Shown here piece by piece: positions 4,903 through 13,242 of a DNA stretch of 20,914 nt; position 1 is the first letter of the stretch; every line of letters begins with the position of its first letter. The notes under the pieces were generated by a model. That model worked only from the letters and a program-made list of their open reading frames with translations. It was not told the origin of the DNA and made no database searches. A program made the position numbers and the translations under genes. This DNA comes from DASZYT01 sp035545275 (GTDB lineage: Bacteria > Patescibacteriota > Saccharimonadia > Saccharimonadales > UBA4665): contig DASZYT010000015.1 in NCBI GenBank assembly GCA_035545275.1, positions 1 to 20,914 of the forward strand. Reading direction: 5' to 3'.

Positions 4903-5442
4903 CCATTCGCACAGCGGGTGCCAGGCGGTGTAGTGGTTATTGATGGCGGTATACCCTGCGCTATTAATCTCGGCGGAACTGTGCTTGCCACCATCGAAAC
5001 TTACGATAGTAAAAATAGGATAGCTAGACACGCCTCTTGCCTCAGCAAGCAATATGCCCTCGACAGGATGGGTAAATATTTTCTGGCCTGAAGAGTCTTG
5101 GTAGCAAATGATCTGGTGTAAGATTATGCGGCGATCTTTCAACGGCTTGGTAAGGCGTAAAAAGTCGGTGGGCGTGAACCACTGGTTGACGTATTTCATG
5201 TACGGGCCGGGAAACCCGTTGAGGCCGGGTATCTCCCACGTATCGTCGGTAACTACCAGAGGTTGTTTGAGCAAATCGAACGCCTGGTGGGCTTTGTGCT
5301 TGGCGATGGTTTCGCCTGAAATGGACTGGATTTCCTGCAGGTCAAGATTATGGCGCGTCACCGAGATGTCAAACTGTTTACAAACGTGTTTGGCCGTCAA
5401 AACCTTGTGATCATTGCTGGTAACGAATAGCAGCTGTTTCAT
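4888..5442 (-). CDS. Ham1/RdgB-type non-canonical purine NTP pyrophosphatase
   Basis: 184 residues. Cytosolic house-cleaning enzyme that hydrolyses ITP/XTP/dITP to the monophosphate. Visible family marks: N-terminal LLFVTSNDHK (residues 4-13, TSN-K loop), LDLQEIQS (33-40), VVTDDTWEIPGLNGFPGPY (63-81) with the acidic pair D66-D67 and the GFPGPY signature, and a C-terminal basic-aromatic end. The canonical D-D-S-G-L is here D-D-T-W, a variation in the substrate pocket. The start codon at 5442 overlaps the stop of the upstream phosphatase gene as ATGA, so the two are translationally coupled. Confidence 0.85.
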   Translation of the reverse strand: MKQLLFVTSNDHKVLTAKHVCKQFDISVTRHNLDLQEIQSISGETIAKHKAHQAFDLLKQPLVVTDDTWEIPGLNGFPGPYMKYVNQWFTPTDFLRLTKPLKDRRIILHQIICYQDSSGQKIFTHPVEGILLAEARGVSSYPIFTIVSFDGGKHSSAEINSAGYTAINNHYTAWHPLCEWLSRK

Positions 5443-5951
5443 ACCAATTTAACTACCTTGGCGTTTATAAATTCATTATCTTCTTTGAAGGGCCTGGTTG
5501 GGTCGATGACAGAGCGCAGTGCCTGGGCAAACGTACCGTGGCTGACCACAAGGATTGTGCCGTAAGGCAAAGCTTGCAAGTGCTCATATGCCAGCCTGGC
5601 GCGCTCGAGTATGGAATCAACCGTCTCTATGTCTACGATGCCGTCCATATCCATATCGATGTCCCACGGCTTGCCTTGCAGCGAGCCGTAATTACGCTCC
5701 ATGAGTAAACTGTTCAGCTCTACGTTGTCTGCCGGGAAGCCGATTTCTTGAGCCATAATAATGGCCGTTTCATGTGCGCGTACGAGTGGCGAACTTACGA
5801 TGTGATCGATAGATAAAAGGGCTGCCTGGGCACCGGCAGCTTTGGCTTGCTGGCGGCCCAAAGCAGTCAATGGCGTATCCAGATGGCCGGCAAACACTTT
5901 GTCGATATTCGCTTGGCTTTGACCGTGCCGGACGAAGTATAATTTCTGCAT
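5439..5951 (-). CDS. Histidine phosphatase family protein (phosphoglycerate-mutase-like)
   Basis: 170 residues. RHG at positions 8-10 gives the phospho-accepting histidine H9; R58 (SSPLVRAHET), E85 (LLMERNYG) and H138 (VVSHGT) complete the usual catalytic set. At this length it is more likely a broad phosphatase (alpha-ribazole-phosphatase or sugar/nucleotide phosphatase type) than a glycolytic mutase. First gene of a two-gene minus-strand unit with the Ham1-like gene (ATGA overlap). Both may serve nucleotide metabolism, but that is inference from position. Confidence 0.88.
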   Translation of the reverse strand: MQKLYFVRHGQSQANIDKVFAGHLDTPLTALGRQQAKAAGAQAALLSIDHIVSSPLVRAHETAIIMAQEIGFPADNVELNSLLMERNYGSLQGKPWDIDMDMDGIVDIETVDSILERARLAYEHLQALPYGTILVVSHGTFAQALRSVIDPTRPFKEDNEFINAKVVKLV

Positions 5952-5965
5952 AACCTATTAACCTA

Positions 5966-5971
5966 AGTATA
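5966..5971 (-). promoter_or_regulatory. -10 box (TATACT) in the 23-bp divergent gap
   Basis: TATACT on the minus strand lies 14 nt before the phosphatase ATG. The palindromic GTATAC (5967-5972) is shared with the + strand, where it ends 2 nt before the tilS ATG. The whole divergent region is 23 bp, so the two promoters must overlap. Confidence 0.45.
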
Positions 5972-5974
5972 CGC

Positions 5975-6862
5975 ATGAATATCGAAGTTGCACCAGGTAA
6001 ATATGTTGTGGCGGTAAGCGGAGGGGTCGACTCGGTGGCTCTGTTGCATGCGCTGAAAAACCTGGCTGGGTTAAAGCTGGTGGTAGCGCACTTTGACCAC
6101 GGCATACGGTCCGATTCGGCTGAGGACCGCCGGCATGTGCAAGCGTTGGCTCGGCAGTATAAGTTACCATTTGTATATGACAGGGCAGAGCTAGGACCCG
6201 AGGCTAGCGAAGCTGCGGCGCGCCAGGCACGCTATACGTTCTTGCGCAAAGTGCGCGCTTCCAGTGGCGCCCAGGCTATTATCACGGCACACCACCAGGA
6301 CGACTTGCTCGAAACAGCCATCTTGAACCTGGTGCGCGGCACGCATCGCAAGGGGCTCAGCTCACTGTACTCGCAGGGCGATATTGTACGACCCCTGCTG
6401 CAGGTGCCCAAGCAAGAACTGATGACCTATGCCAAGGACCAAGGGCTCGTATGGCGTGAGGACAGCACCAACACCTACCAGAGATATTTGCGCAACTACG
6501 TACGGCATTCGCTGCTCAGGCGTCTGGCACCCGGGGAACGCCAAAAATGGCTCGATGTCATTACTCGGGCGCATCAGCTCAACCAAGAAACCGACATGCT
6601 GCTCACAAATATGCTGCACCTGCAATCAGCCAAAGGTCAGCTTGATAGGTTATGGTTTAGCGGCCTGGGCCATGCCGAGGCCATGGAGGTGATGGCCGCC
6701 TGGCTCCGGGCTCACGGGGTACGTGACTTTGACCGGCCGACGCTGGAGCGATTGGTGGTGGGTGCCAAGGTGTCGCCGCCGGGCAAACGCGTGGATGCCG
6801 TAAATGGGATACAATTAAGTGTACAGCGCCACCATTTGGCACTCGTGCCATTAGAGCGCTAG
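5975..6862 (+). CDS. tilS: tRNA(Ile)-lysidine synthase
   Basis: 295 residues. Adds lysine to C34 of the CAT-anticodon tRNA-Ile2 so that it reads AUA. The PP-loop SGGVDS is at residues 15-20; further marks are VVAHFDHGIR (about 35-44), AHHQDDLLETAILNLVRG (about 108-125), PLL-VPK and the EDSTN motif (near 166-170), with YLRN-VRH following. It is much shorter than the E. coli enzyme (about 430) and appears to lack the C-terminal domain, as short TilS forms do. The ATG at 5975 has no Shine-Dalgarno sequence. ftsH follows, with its own promoter, as is common in bacteria. Confidence 0.95.
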   Translation: MNIEVAPGKYVVAVSGGVDSVALLHALKNLAGLKLVVAHFDHGIRSDSAEDRRHVQALARQYKLPFVYDRAELGPEASEAAARQARYTFLRKVRASSGAQAIITAHHQDDLLETAILNLVRGTHRKGLSSLYSQGDIVRPLLQVPKQELMTYAKDQGLVWREDSTNTYQRYLRNYVRHSLLRRLAPGERQKWLDVITRAHQLNQETDMLLTNMLHLQSAKGQLDRLWFSGLGHAEAMEVMAAWLRAHGVRDFDRPTLERLVVGAKVSPPGKRVDAVNGIQLSVQRHHLALVPLER

Positions 6863-6880
6863 GCAAAGAAAAGTAAGGTA

Positions 6881-6888
6881 TGTATAAT
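6881..6888 (+). promoter_or_regulatory. Extended -10 promoter of the ftsH leader
   Basis: TG at 6881-6882 is followed directly by TATAAT at 6883-6888, so this is not the exact TG-N spacing. The -35 is weak. TATAAT ends 8 nt before the ATG at 6897, so the transcript should begin at or near that ATG, 110 nt before ftsH. Confidence 0.7.
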
Positions 6889-6896
6889 ATTTTCGT

Positions 6897-7001
6897 ATGG
6901 ATCCCGTTAGAACTCAAAAGAAGCTCCGGCCCGATAGATGTTTGAGATATATTAACGGGTTCACACACGTATCAAATGTAAGCAATATAAGCGAGTTCTA
7001 G
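6897..7001 (+). CDS. Leaderless upstream ORF of ftsH, 34 residues
   Basis: ATG at 6897, 34 sense codons, TAG at 6999-7001; the ftsH ATG is at 7007, only 5 nt later. The peptide begins MDPVRTQKKLRPDRCLRY and ends SNISEF; I do not recognise it. It has no Shine-Dalgarno sequence, but a -10 box lies 8 nt upstream, the spacing of the other leaderless genes here. A ribosome that ends here would be placed to re-initiate at ftsH, which has only a weak ribosome binding site (GACGGG directly against the ATG). Translating it would also open the stem that hides the ftsH start. Could be a chance ORF. Confidence 0.5.
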   Translation: MDPVRTQKKLRPDRCLRYINGFTHVSNVSNISEF

Positions 7002-7008
7002 ACGGGAT
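6901..7008 (+). promoter_or_regulatory. Two-state RNA fold in the ftsH leader
   Basis: State 1: ATCCCGT (6901-6907) with ACGGGAT (7002-7008) and TAGAACTC (6908-6915) with GAGTTCTA (6993-7000), 15 pairs with a single bulged G, taking in the first two bases of the ftsH ATG. State 2: the same 5' arm pairs elsewhere, CCCGTTA (6903-6909) with TAACGGG (6953-6959) and CTCAAA (6913-6918) with TTTGAG (6941-6946), leaving the start free. The states cannot coexist. Could be a thermosensor, ligand switch or translation-driven switch. Confidence 0.5.
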
Positions 7009-8881
7009 GGATAAAAAACCACTGAAGTATAACCGCAATCGGGGCAACAATAATCGGCGCGGAGCCAAAAATGCCGGCTTTATCGCTCTGCTGATTTTAG
7101 TTGGGCTTATTATCTTTGCTGCCTACAGTCAGCCAAGTACGCTCAAAGAAATACCTATCACCCAAGCTATCCAGCAGGCAAATGACGGCAATTACTCCAA
7201 GATCGTAGTGAATGATAACGGTGAACTGGATATTACCAAAAAGGGCGACAACCACCCCACGCTCAAGTCGTTTACTGAGCCCAATGCAACCCTGCAGGAC
7301 GAGGGGCTAAAATATCCGCCAAAGGTAGAGATTGTGGCCAAACCGCAGTCGAGCAGTAGCGCATTATGGGTGACGCTTGCCTCAACGGTGCTACCGGTGC
7401 TGCTGATAGGCGGTCTGTTGTACTTCATGATGCGAAGTGCTCAGGGCCAGGGCAACCAGGCACTTAGTTTCGGCAAAAGCCGGGCGCGGCTGTATGGCAA
7501 CGAAAAAGACAAGGTTACGTTTAGTAACGTAGCTGGTAGCGGTGAAGCCAAGCAAGACTTGCAGGAAGTTGTAGAGTTTTTGAAGTATCCCAAAAAGTTT
7601 TCGAGCATGGGTGCGCGGATACCCAAAGGCGTACTATTGGTCGGCCCTCCGGGTACAGGTAAAACCATGTTGGCTCGCGCAGTAGCCGGTGAAGCCAATG
7701 TGCCGTTCTTTAGCATCTCTGGCTCAGAATTTGTGGAGATGTTTGTGGGTGTTGGTGCTAGCCGCGTACGTGACCTATTTGCCAAGGCTAAAAAGAACGC
7801 GCCGTGCATCATATTTGTAGACGAGATTGACGCCGTGGGGCGTCGTCGCGGATCGGGCATGGGCGGTGGACACGATGAGCGTGAGCAAACCCTAAACCAA
7901 ATATTGGTAGAGATGGACGGGTTTGAGCAAGGGCAAAACGTTATCGTGCTGGCTGCGACTAACCGCGCCGACGTGCTAGACCCCGCGCTGCTGCGTCCGG
8001 GCCGGTTTGACCGTCGGGTAAACATTGACCTGCCTGACCGCCAAGACCGCAAGGCCATTTTGCAAATTCACTTCGAAAAGAAACCTTTGGCCAAGGCGGT
8101 GGACGTTGACGCGCTAGCCGCCAAAACCGCCGGTAGCAGTGGGGCAGACTTGGCCAACATCGCCAACGAAGCTGCTATTATTGCCACCCGCAACGGTCAT
8201 CACGAGATTGACAACAAGGATGTGACAGAAGCTTTTGAGCGCGTAGCCATTGGCCCCGAGCGCAAGAGCAAGGTCATGAACGAAAAAGAGAAGGAGCTGA
8301 CGGCATACCACGAGGCTGGTCACGCCATCGTGGGCCATGTGCTGCCCGACAGCGACCCGGTACACAAGGTTACCATCATTCCGCGTGGTGGCACCGGCGG
8401 CGTCACGTGGTTTTTACCACCTGAAGACCGCGTGTACACCTCACTCATTGAGTTCAAGGACGTTTTGGCTCGCGCACTGGGTGGCCGCATTGCCGAAGAA
8501 GTGGTGTATGGCCACGACCGCATTACGACCGGCGGTGGCAACGATCTGCAAAAAGCTGCCGAGATTGCCCGCGACATGGTGGTAAACCAAGGCATGGGCA
8601 AGAAGCTGCGCGACCAGGTGTTCCACACAGACGACGGCATGATGCTCGAAAAGTTAGTACACGAGCGGGACTATTCCGACGAAACCGCCAAAGCTATTGA
8701 TGACGAGGTGGAAGCCCTCATTACCGAAGCGGCCAATCGTGCCCGCATGGTTATCAAAGCAAATATGAAACACCTAGAAGCCCTCAAAAACAAGCTCATC
8801 GAAAAAGAAACGGTTGAAGCCGAGGAAGTTGCCGAAATACTCAAGGGTACCGCAATGCCCAAAACCGCCGCCTTGTATTAG
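7007..8881 (+). CDS. ftsH: ATP-dependent zinc metalloprotease FtsH
   Basis: 624 residues. Membrane-bound AAA+ protease that removes damaged membrane proteins and short-lived regulators. Basic N-terminus, TM1 at about 24-40, outside domain 41-118, TM2 at about 119-142. AAA module: Walker A GPPGTGKT (213-220), Walker B IIFVDEID (268-275), second region of homology AATNRAD..DPALLRPGRFDRR (316-337). Protease: HEAGH (435-439) with the third zinc ligand D513 in GGNDLQ. Length is typical. Translation start ATG 7007 has no good Shine-Dalgarno sequence and lies 5 nt after an upstream ORF, so expression probably depends on that leader. Confidence 0.98.
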   Translation: MDKKPLKYNRNRGNNNRRGAKNAGFIALLILVGLIIFAAYSQPSTLKEIPITQAIQQANDGNYSKIVVNDNGELDITKKGDNHPTLKSFTEPNATLQDEGLKYPPKVEIVAKPQSSSSALWVTLASTVLPVLLIGGLLYFMMRSAQGQGNQALSFGKSRARLYGNEKDKVTFSNVAGSGEAKQDLQEVVEFLKYPKKFSSMGARIPKGVLLVGPPGTGKTMLARAVAGEANVPFFSISGSEFVEMFVGVGASRVRDLFAKAKKNAPCIIFVDEIDAVGRRRGSGMGGGHDEREQTLNQILVEMDGFEQGQNVIVLAATNRADVLDPALLRPGRFDRRVNIDLPDRQDRKAILQIHFEKKPLAKAVDVDALAAKTAGSSGADLANIANEAAIIATRNGHHEIDNKDVTEAFERVAIGPERKSKVMNEKEKELTAYHEAGHAIVGHVLPDSDPVHKVTIIPRGGTGGVTWFLPPEDRVYTSLIEFKDVLARALGGRIAEEVVYGHDRITTGGGNDLQKAAEIARDMVVNQGMGKKLRDQVFHTDDGMMLEKLVHERDYSDETAKAIDDEVEALITEAANRARMVIKANMKHLEALKNKLIEKETVEAEEVAEILKGTAMPKTAALY

Positions 8882-8923
8882 GTCAACCCTGTATTTCAAA
8901 CCTAAAAAATGCGACAATAGAGC

Positions 8924-8944
8924 AGGCGTAAGCGATTTACGCCT
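8924..8944 (+). promoter_or_regulatory. Hairpin in the leader of the coupling-protein gene
   Basis: AGGCGTAA (8924-8931) pairs with TTACGCCT (8937-8944), loop GCGAT, 11 nt before the ATG at 8956. TGC-GACAAT (box 8913-8918) could be a weak extended -10; transcription would then start at the foot of the hairpin. There is no T-run, so it is not a usual terminator for ftsH. Confidence 0.4.
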
Positions 8945-8955
8945 TGAGGGTAATT

Positions 8956-11532
8956 ATGAAAAGTCCGCTCAGTAAATCCTCCAAATCTGCCGAAGACGCT
9001 CCTGACGATGGAGTTGTGCTCTTGCTACAGGTGCCACGCACCAACGACAAAAAGGAGCTGGCGGCCGAGCAAATGTTTGCGAGCTTGCACGGCTTGCTTA
9101 CCATGCCCTCGGGCAAATTTCTGAAGTCGACCATCCGCGAGCGGCTTAGTTTCGAAATTGCCGTCATCGGTAAACGCATTGGCTTTTATGTGTGGGTACC
9201 GACCTACCTGAAAAGTTTTGTCGAAGAACAGATTTATGCCCAGTACCCAAACGTGCAAATATCTGATGTGCCTGACTACACCATGGCTCAAGAAAAGCAC
9301 TTTGCCACTACGCTGGTGAGCGAGCTAAAACTCACGACGCCTGATGCTCTGCCCATCAAGACCTTCCAAAGTTTCGAGGTTGATCCACTGGCGGCCATCA
9401 CGGCCACGCTTGCCAAATTTGAAGACGACGAAGAAGCTTGGGTGCAGCTACTTATCAAGCCGGCACCCAGCAACTGGCACAAACGTAGCGAACGGTATAT
9501 TGCCGGTTTGCGCGGCAAGACCAACAGCGGTTCGACCAAGGGCCTGTTGGGCGCCCTGTGGGCCCCGCCGGAACCAGGCAAGGCCGAGGCCGTCAAGCTG
9601 ACCGAATACGAGCAAGTACGGGCCAGCGGGGCGGAGACCAAAAGCCAAAAACTCGCCTTTGAGTCCCAGGTGCGTATTGTCTACCGCGGCAATGAGCACA
9701 ATGAGGCTGCCAAACTGCGTCTGCAGTCTATCGTGGCCAGCTATAAGCAGTTCAACACCACGTACCTAAGCGGCTTTGAATCCAAAAAACTCGTGGACGA
9801 CCCGTTCATTGTGGCCCATTACCGATCGCGGGCTTTTAATCGCGGTGGCTACACACTGAATATCGAAGAAGTGGCTACGCTGTATCACTTGCCGCACACC
9901 ACTGTTGAGACACCATACATCCTGTGGGCTAACGCTCAGACAGCCGAACCGCCGGCCAACCTACCAGTGGTGACTCAAGAGTACAACCCCGAGCTCAGCC
10001 CCATTGCGGCTACCAATTTCCGCGGGCATAACACCATGTTTGGCCTGCCGCGCATTGACCGCGGGCGGCACCTTTACATCATTGGACAAACTGGTGTAGG
10101 TAAGTCAGGCATGCTGGAACTTTTGACCATTTCGGACATTTATAGTCCCTACGGGTTCGCGGTGATTGACCCACACGGCGATTATGCGCAGAGTGTGCTT
10201 CGGCGTATTCCAGCCGAGCGGACCGAAGATGTTATTTATATCAACCCGGCCGACACCGATTTTCCCATCGCCTTCAACCCCATGGAAGTGCTAGACCCCA
10301 AGCTTAAGACCCACACCGTTTCCGAGCTCATCGGAGTGCTCAAGCGCATGTTTGAAAGCTGGGGCCCGCGACTCGAGTACATTCTGCGCTACTCGCTTTT
10401 AGCGCTCCTGGACTACCCCGATGCCACCATGCTGGACATCACGCGTATCTTGACCGATAAGAAGTTTCGAGCAGATGTGTTGAAGTTTGTCGAGGACCCG
10501 GTAGTGCGCAACTTCTGGACGGTGGAATTTGCCAGCTGGAACGATAAATTCCAGGCCGAGGCGGTAGCGCCGGTGCTCAACAAGGTCGGTGCTTTTACGG
10601 CCAACCCACTGGTGCGCAACATCATCGGCCAACCCAAGAGCAGCTTTAACATCCGTCAGATTATGGATCAGCACAAAATCCTCATCGTCAACCTTAGTCG
10701 TGGACTGGTTGGAGAGGACAACGCAGCGCTTCTGGGTGCATTGCTGGTTACCAAGATTCAGCTGGGTGCCATGAGCAGGGCAGACGTGCCTGCCAGTGAG
10801 CGCACGCCGTTTTACCTATATGTCGACGAATTCCAAAACTTTGCCACCGACAGCTTTGCGACGATTCTTTCTGAAGCGCGCAAATATGGGCTGAACCTGA
10901 CAGTAGCCAACCAGTACATCGCTCAGATGTCCCAAGAAGTGCGCGATGCGGTGTTTGGCAACGTGGGTTCTATAGTCGCCTTCCGTATGGGTGCCGATGA
11001 CGCACGCAACATGATGCGCTACTTTGAGCCGAAGTTCGAAGAGTACGACCTGGTGCACATGCACAACCGCCATTTTGTTATCAGCATGACTATCGAGGGC
11101 GAAAAAGTACCGGCCTTTTCGGCAATTTCACTCAACCTACCCACCCAGACATTTGACTATACCTCACAGATCATCGAACGTTCGCGTCATCTGTATGCGG
11201 TCAGCAAAGAATATGTCGAGCGCTACGTGAGCGAGCGGTACTCACTGGGCGGCCCTACCGCCAAACTGGAATCTTCGCCACCGGTTGTACGTGCTCCTGC
11301 CAGTCAGCCGCTTCCCGTCGCCCCGGCGGGAGCCGTACCAGCCAGCCCGGCGGCCACGACGGAGTCGGTGCCTATGTCGGCTGAAGCACAACCTGCCGAA
11401 CAACCGAAGCGCAAACGCCGCCGGCGCCGCAAAAAATCAGCCGATTCTCCTGCCGCCAGCAATGCTTCCACTCAGCCTCAGGCAGAGAAGGCGGTCGAGC
11501 TGGATGACGAGCATACCCTCAGGCTCCGTTAG
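8956..11532 (+). CDS. Type IV coupling-protein-like ATPase (TraD/TraG/HerA-type)
   Basis: 858 residues from ATG 8956, chosen because GAGGG lies 5 nt upstream. The N-terminal about 340 residues are a domain I do not recognise. Then GQTGVGKS (Walker A, 377-384), DPHGDYA, a helical middle, LIVNLSRG, YVDEF (Walker B, 622-626) and LTVANQY (about 648-654), all as in TraD/TraG/VirD4-like and HerA-like pumping ATPases. The C-terminus is Ala/Pro-rich, then strongly basic (KRKRRRRRKKS, near 820-830), and ends acidic. No membrane segment is evident. Partners (pilins, VirB4, relaxase) are absent, so DNA or protein transfer is only one possibility. Confidence 0.8.
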   Translation: MKSPLSKSSKSAEDAPDDGVVLLLQVPRTNDKKELAAEQMFASLHGLLTMPSGKFLKSTIRERLSFEIAVIGKRIGFYVWVPTYLKSFVEEQIYAQYPNVQISDVPDYTMAQEKHFATTLVSELKLTTPDALPIKTFQSFEVDPLAAITATLAKFEDDEEAWVQLLIKPAPSNWHKRSERYIAGLRGKTNSGSTKGLLGALWAPPEPGKAEAVKLTEYEQVRASGAETKSQKLAFESQVRIVYRGNEHNEAAKLRLQSIVASYKQFNTTYLSGFESKKLVDDPFIVAHYRSRAFNRGGYTLNIEEVATLYHLPHTTVETPYILWANAQTAEPPANLPVVTQEYNPELSPIAATNFRGHNTMFGLPRIDRGRHLYIIGQTGVGKSGMLELLTISDIYSPYGFAVIDPHGDYAQSVLRRIPAERTEDVIYINPADTDFPIAFNPMEVLDPKLKTHTVSELIGVLKRMFESWGPRLEYILRYSLLALLDYPDATMLDITRILTDKKFRADVLKFVEDPVVRNFWTVEFASWNDKFQAEAVAPVLNKVGAFTANPLVRNIIGQPKSSFNIRQIMDQHKILIVNLSRGLVGEDNAALLGALLVTKIQLGAMSRADVPASERTPFYLYVDEFQNFATDSFATILSEARKYGLNLTVANQYIAQMSQEVRDAVFGNVGSIVAFRMGADDARNMMRYFEPKFEEYDLVHMHNRHFVISMTIEGEKVPAFSAISLNLPTQTFDYTSQIIERSRHLYAVSKEYVERYVSERYSLGGPTAKLESSPPVVRAPASQPLPVAPAGAVPASPAATTESVPMSAEAQPAEQPKRKRRRRRKKSADSPAASNASTQPQAEKAVELDDEHTLRLR

Positions 11533-11605
11533 AGCCAAAATCTATAAGTCAAGAGTATGTTTGGCGTGGTAACTGGTCTATACTAGAGGCAGTTTTACAC
11601 TAGTT

Positions 11606-13207
11606 ATGAACCCATCTGTACCTACTCCTACGAATAAAAAACGCCGCGTTCCGCTAACCAACATAGCCTTGCTGCTGATTGCCACTTCTTTCGTGGGGCA
11701 GCTGCTGGGTTTTTTGCGTACCAAGTTGGTAAACGGAAACTTTCCCGCGACGGGGCCGAACAGCACCGATGCCTACTTCGCTGCATTCACTATCCCAGAT
11801 TTCTTCTTCTTTACCGTAGCCGCCGGCGCGCTGGGCGTAGCCTTTATGCCCGTACTCTCGGATCGTTTACATAAAGGGGACCGCAAGGGGATGTGGGAGC
11901 TGTCGTCGAGCCTTATGAATCTGTTGGCTATCATCATGGCGGTGGTCGGAATTATTATCTTTGTTTTTGCCGGTCCGTTGGTGCGTCACATCGTTGCCCC
12001 GAATCTCACGCCGCAACAGCTACACAATACGGTAGTCATTATGCGTTTTTTGGCGTTCAACCCATTGTTGTTCACCATATCGGGTATTTTTACCAGCGTG
12101 CAGCAGACGCTGGGTCGATTCTTTTTCTACGCCATTGCGCCCCTGTTTTACAACTTGTCTATCATCGCTAGTATTTATGTATTCAAGCACAATGTCGGCC
12201 TGGTGGGACTGGGTTTAGGTGCACTCATTGGTGCGATATTGCAGCTGCTCGTCGTCATGTTCGGGCTGATTAATACGCGGTTTCGCTGGCACCCGCGTAT
12301 CTTGTGGAAGAGTCGCGACTTTCACGTTATCTTGCGCCAGCTACCCCCGCGCTCGCTGGACCAAGGTGTTGATCAGATCGAGAACATTGTCGAGACCAAT
12401 ATCGCTTCGCAACTGGGCCGCGGCAACATCACGTACTACAACAATGCATACATCTTGCACACGGCACCCATCCTGCTCATCGGTACGGCCATCTCTACCG
12501 CTGCGTTTCCGCGGCTTAACCAGCGGCTGAGTATGGGACGCCCAGACTTATTCCGACGTGACTTTCTGCGTATTTTACGGCTTCTGATATGGTTGGCGTT
12601 GCCTGTCATCGTCATATCGTATTTTGCACGAGGCTATCTGGCTCGCCTCATCTTTACGCGTGACTCGCCGGAAGTGTCGCTTATTTTTGGTTACCTGACC
12701 ATGGCTATTTTCTTCCGCATTATTTATACGCTGGTGTCGCGCTGGTTCTACTCCCAAAAAGATACCAAGACCCCACTGTTTGTATCGGTGTTTACTATTG
12801 GCCTGAACGTGGCCCTCGCATATACGTTGACGCGCAAGGGTGCATACGGTGTTGCTGGCTTAGCGTTGGCGCAGTCCATTGTCGCCATGGTGGAGGTGGT
12901 TGTACTAGGTGCCATTATGTTTGTCCGCGATCGGCATTTGTTTGACGTAGCATTCTGGGCCGGCATCACCAAAATTATCTCAGTAACCGGCTTCAGTGTG
13001 CTGGCCGGCTGGAGTATTACGCGCATTTACCCACTGGGCGGAGCCGACCGCGGTATTATCACGCTGGGGTCAAAATTGTTTATCATTGCAGTCGTGGTGT
13101 TTGCGGTACACATTGCTGTATCGGCGCTGTTCAGTCTAGACGAAGTCCGCCCGTTTCTTGATCGGCTGCGGCGCATTATCCTAAAGCCCATCAAATTCGA
13201 TTACTGA
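11606..13207 (+). CDS. murJ: Lipid II flippase MurJ (MviN family)
   Basis: 533 residues, with about 14 membrane helices. Flips lipid II across the membrane for peptidoglycan synthesis. Family marks: N-terminal GQLLGFLRTKL, TDAYFAAFTIPDFFFFTVAAGALGVAFMPV, the PRSLDQGVDQIENIVETNIAS stretch on the polar side of a helix, and the region of TAISTAAFPRLNQ. It ends LDRLRRIILKPIKFDY. TATACT at 11579-11584 may be the -10; the ATG at 11606 lacks a well-placed Shine-Dalgarno sequence. A working peptidoglycan pathway agrees with the Rpf-like enzyme in the island. Confidence 0.95.
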   Translation: MNPSVPTPTNKKRRVPLTNIALLLIATSFVGQLLGFLRTKLVNGNFPATGPNSTDAYFAAFTIPDFFFFTVAAGALGVAFMPVLSDRLHKGDRKGMWELSSSLMNLLAIIMAVVGIIIFVFAGPLVRHIVAPNLTPQQLHNTVVIMRFLAFNPLLFTISGIFTSVQQTLGRFFFYAIAPLFYNLSIIASIYVFKHNVGLVGLGLGALIGAILQLLVVMFGLINTRFRWHPRILWKSRDFHVILRQLPPRSLDQGVDQIENIVETNIASQLGRGNITYYNNAYILHTAPILLIGTAISTAAFPRLNQRLSMGRPDLFRRDFLRILRLLIWLALPVIVISYFARGYLARLIFTRDSPEVSLIFGYLTMAIFFRIIYTLVSRWFYSQKDTKTPLFVSVFTIGLNVALAYTLTRKGAYGVAGLALAQSIVAMVEVVVLGAIMFVRDRHLFDVAFWAGITKIISVTGFSVLAGWSITRIYPLGGADRGIITLGSKLFIIAVVVFAVHIAVSALFSLDEVRPFLDRLRRIILKPIKFDY

Positions 13208-13225
13208 TACTACCTCTGTTGTATC

Positions 13226-13234
13226 TGGTATAAT
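13226..13234 (+). promoter_or_regulatory. Extended -10 promoter (TGG-TATAAT) of the lepA leader
   Basis: TG at 13226-13227, one base, then TATAAT at 13229-13234. It ends 8 nt before the ATG at 13243, so the transcript should begin at or near that codon. No clear -35. Confidence 0.7.
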
Positions 13235-13242
13235 GCAGGGAC

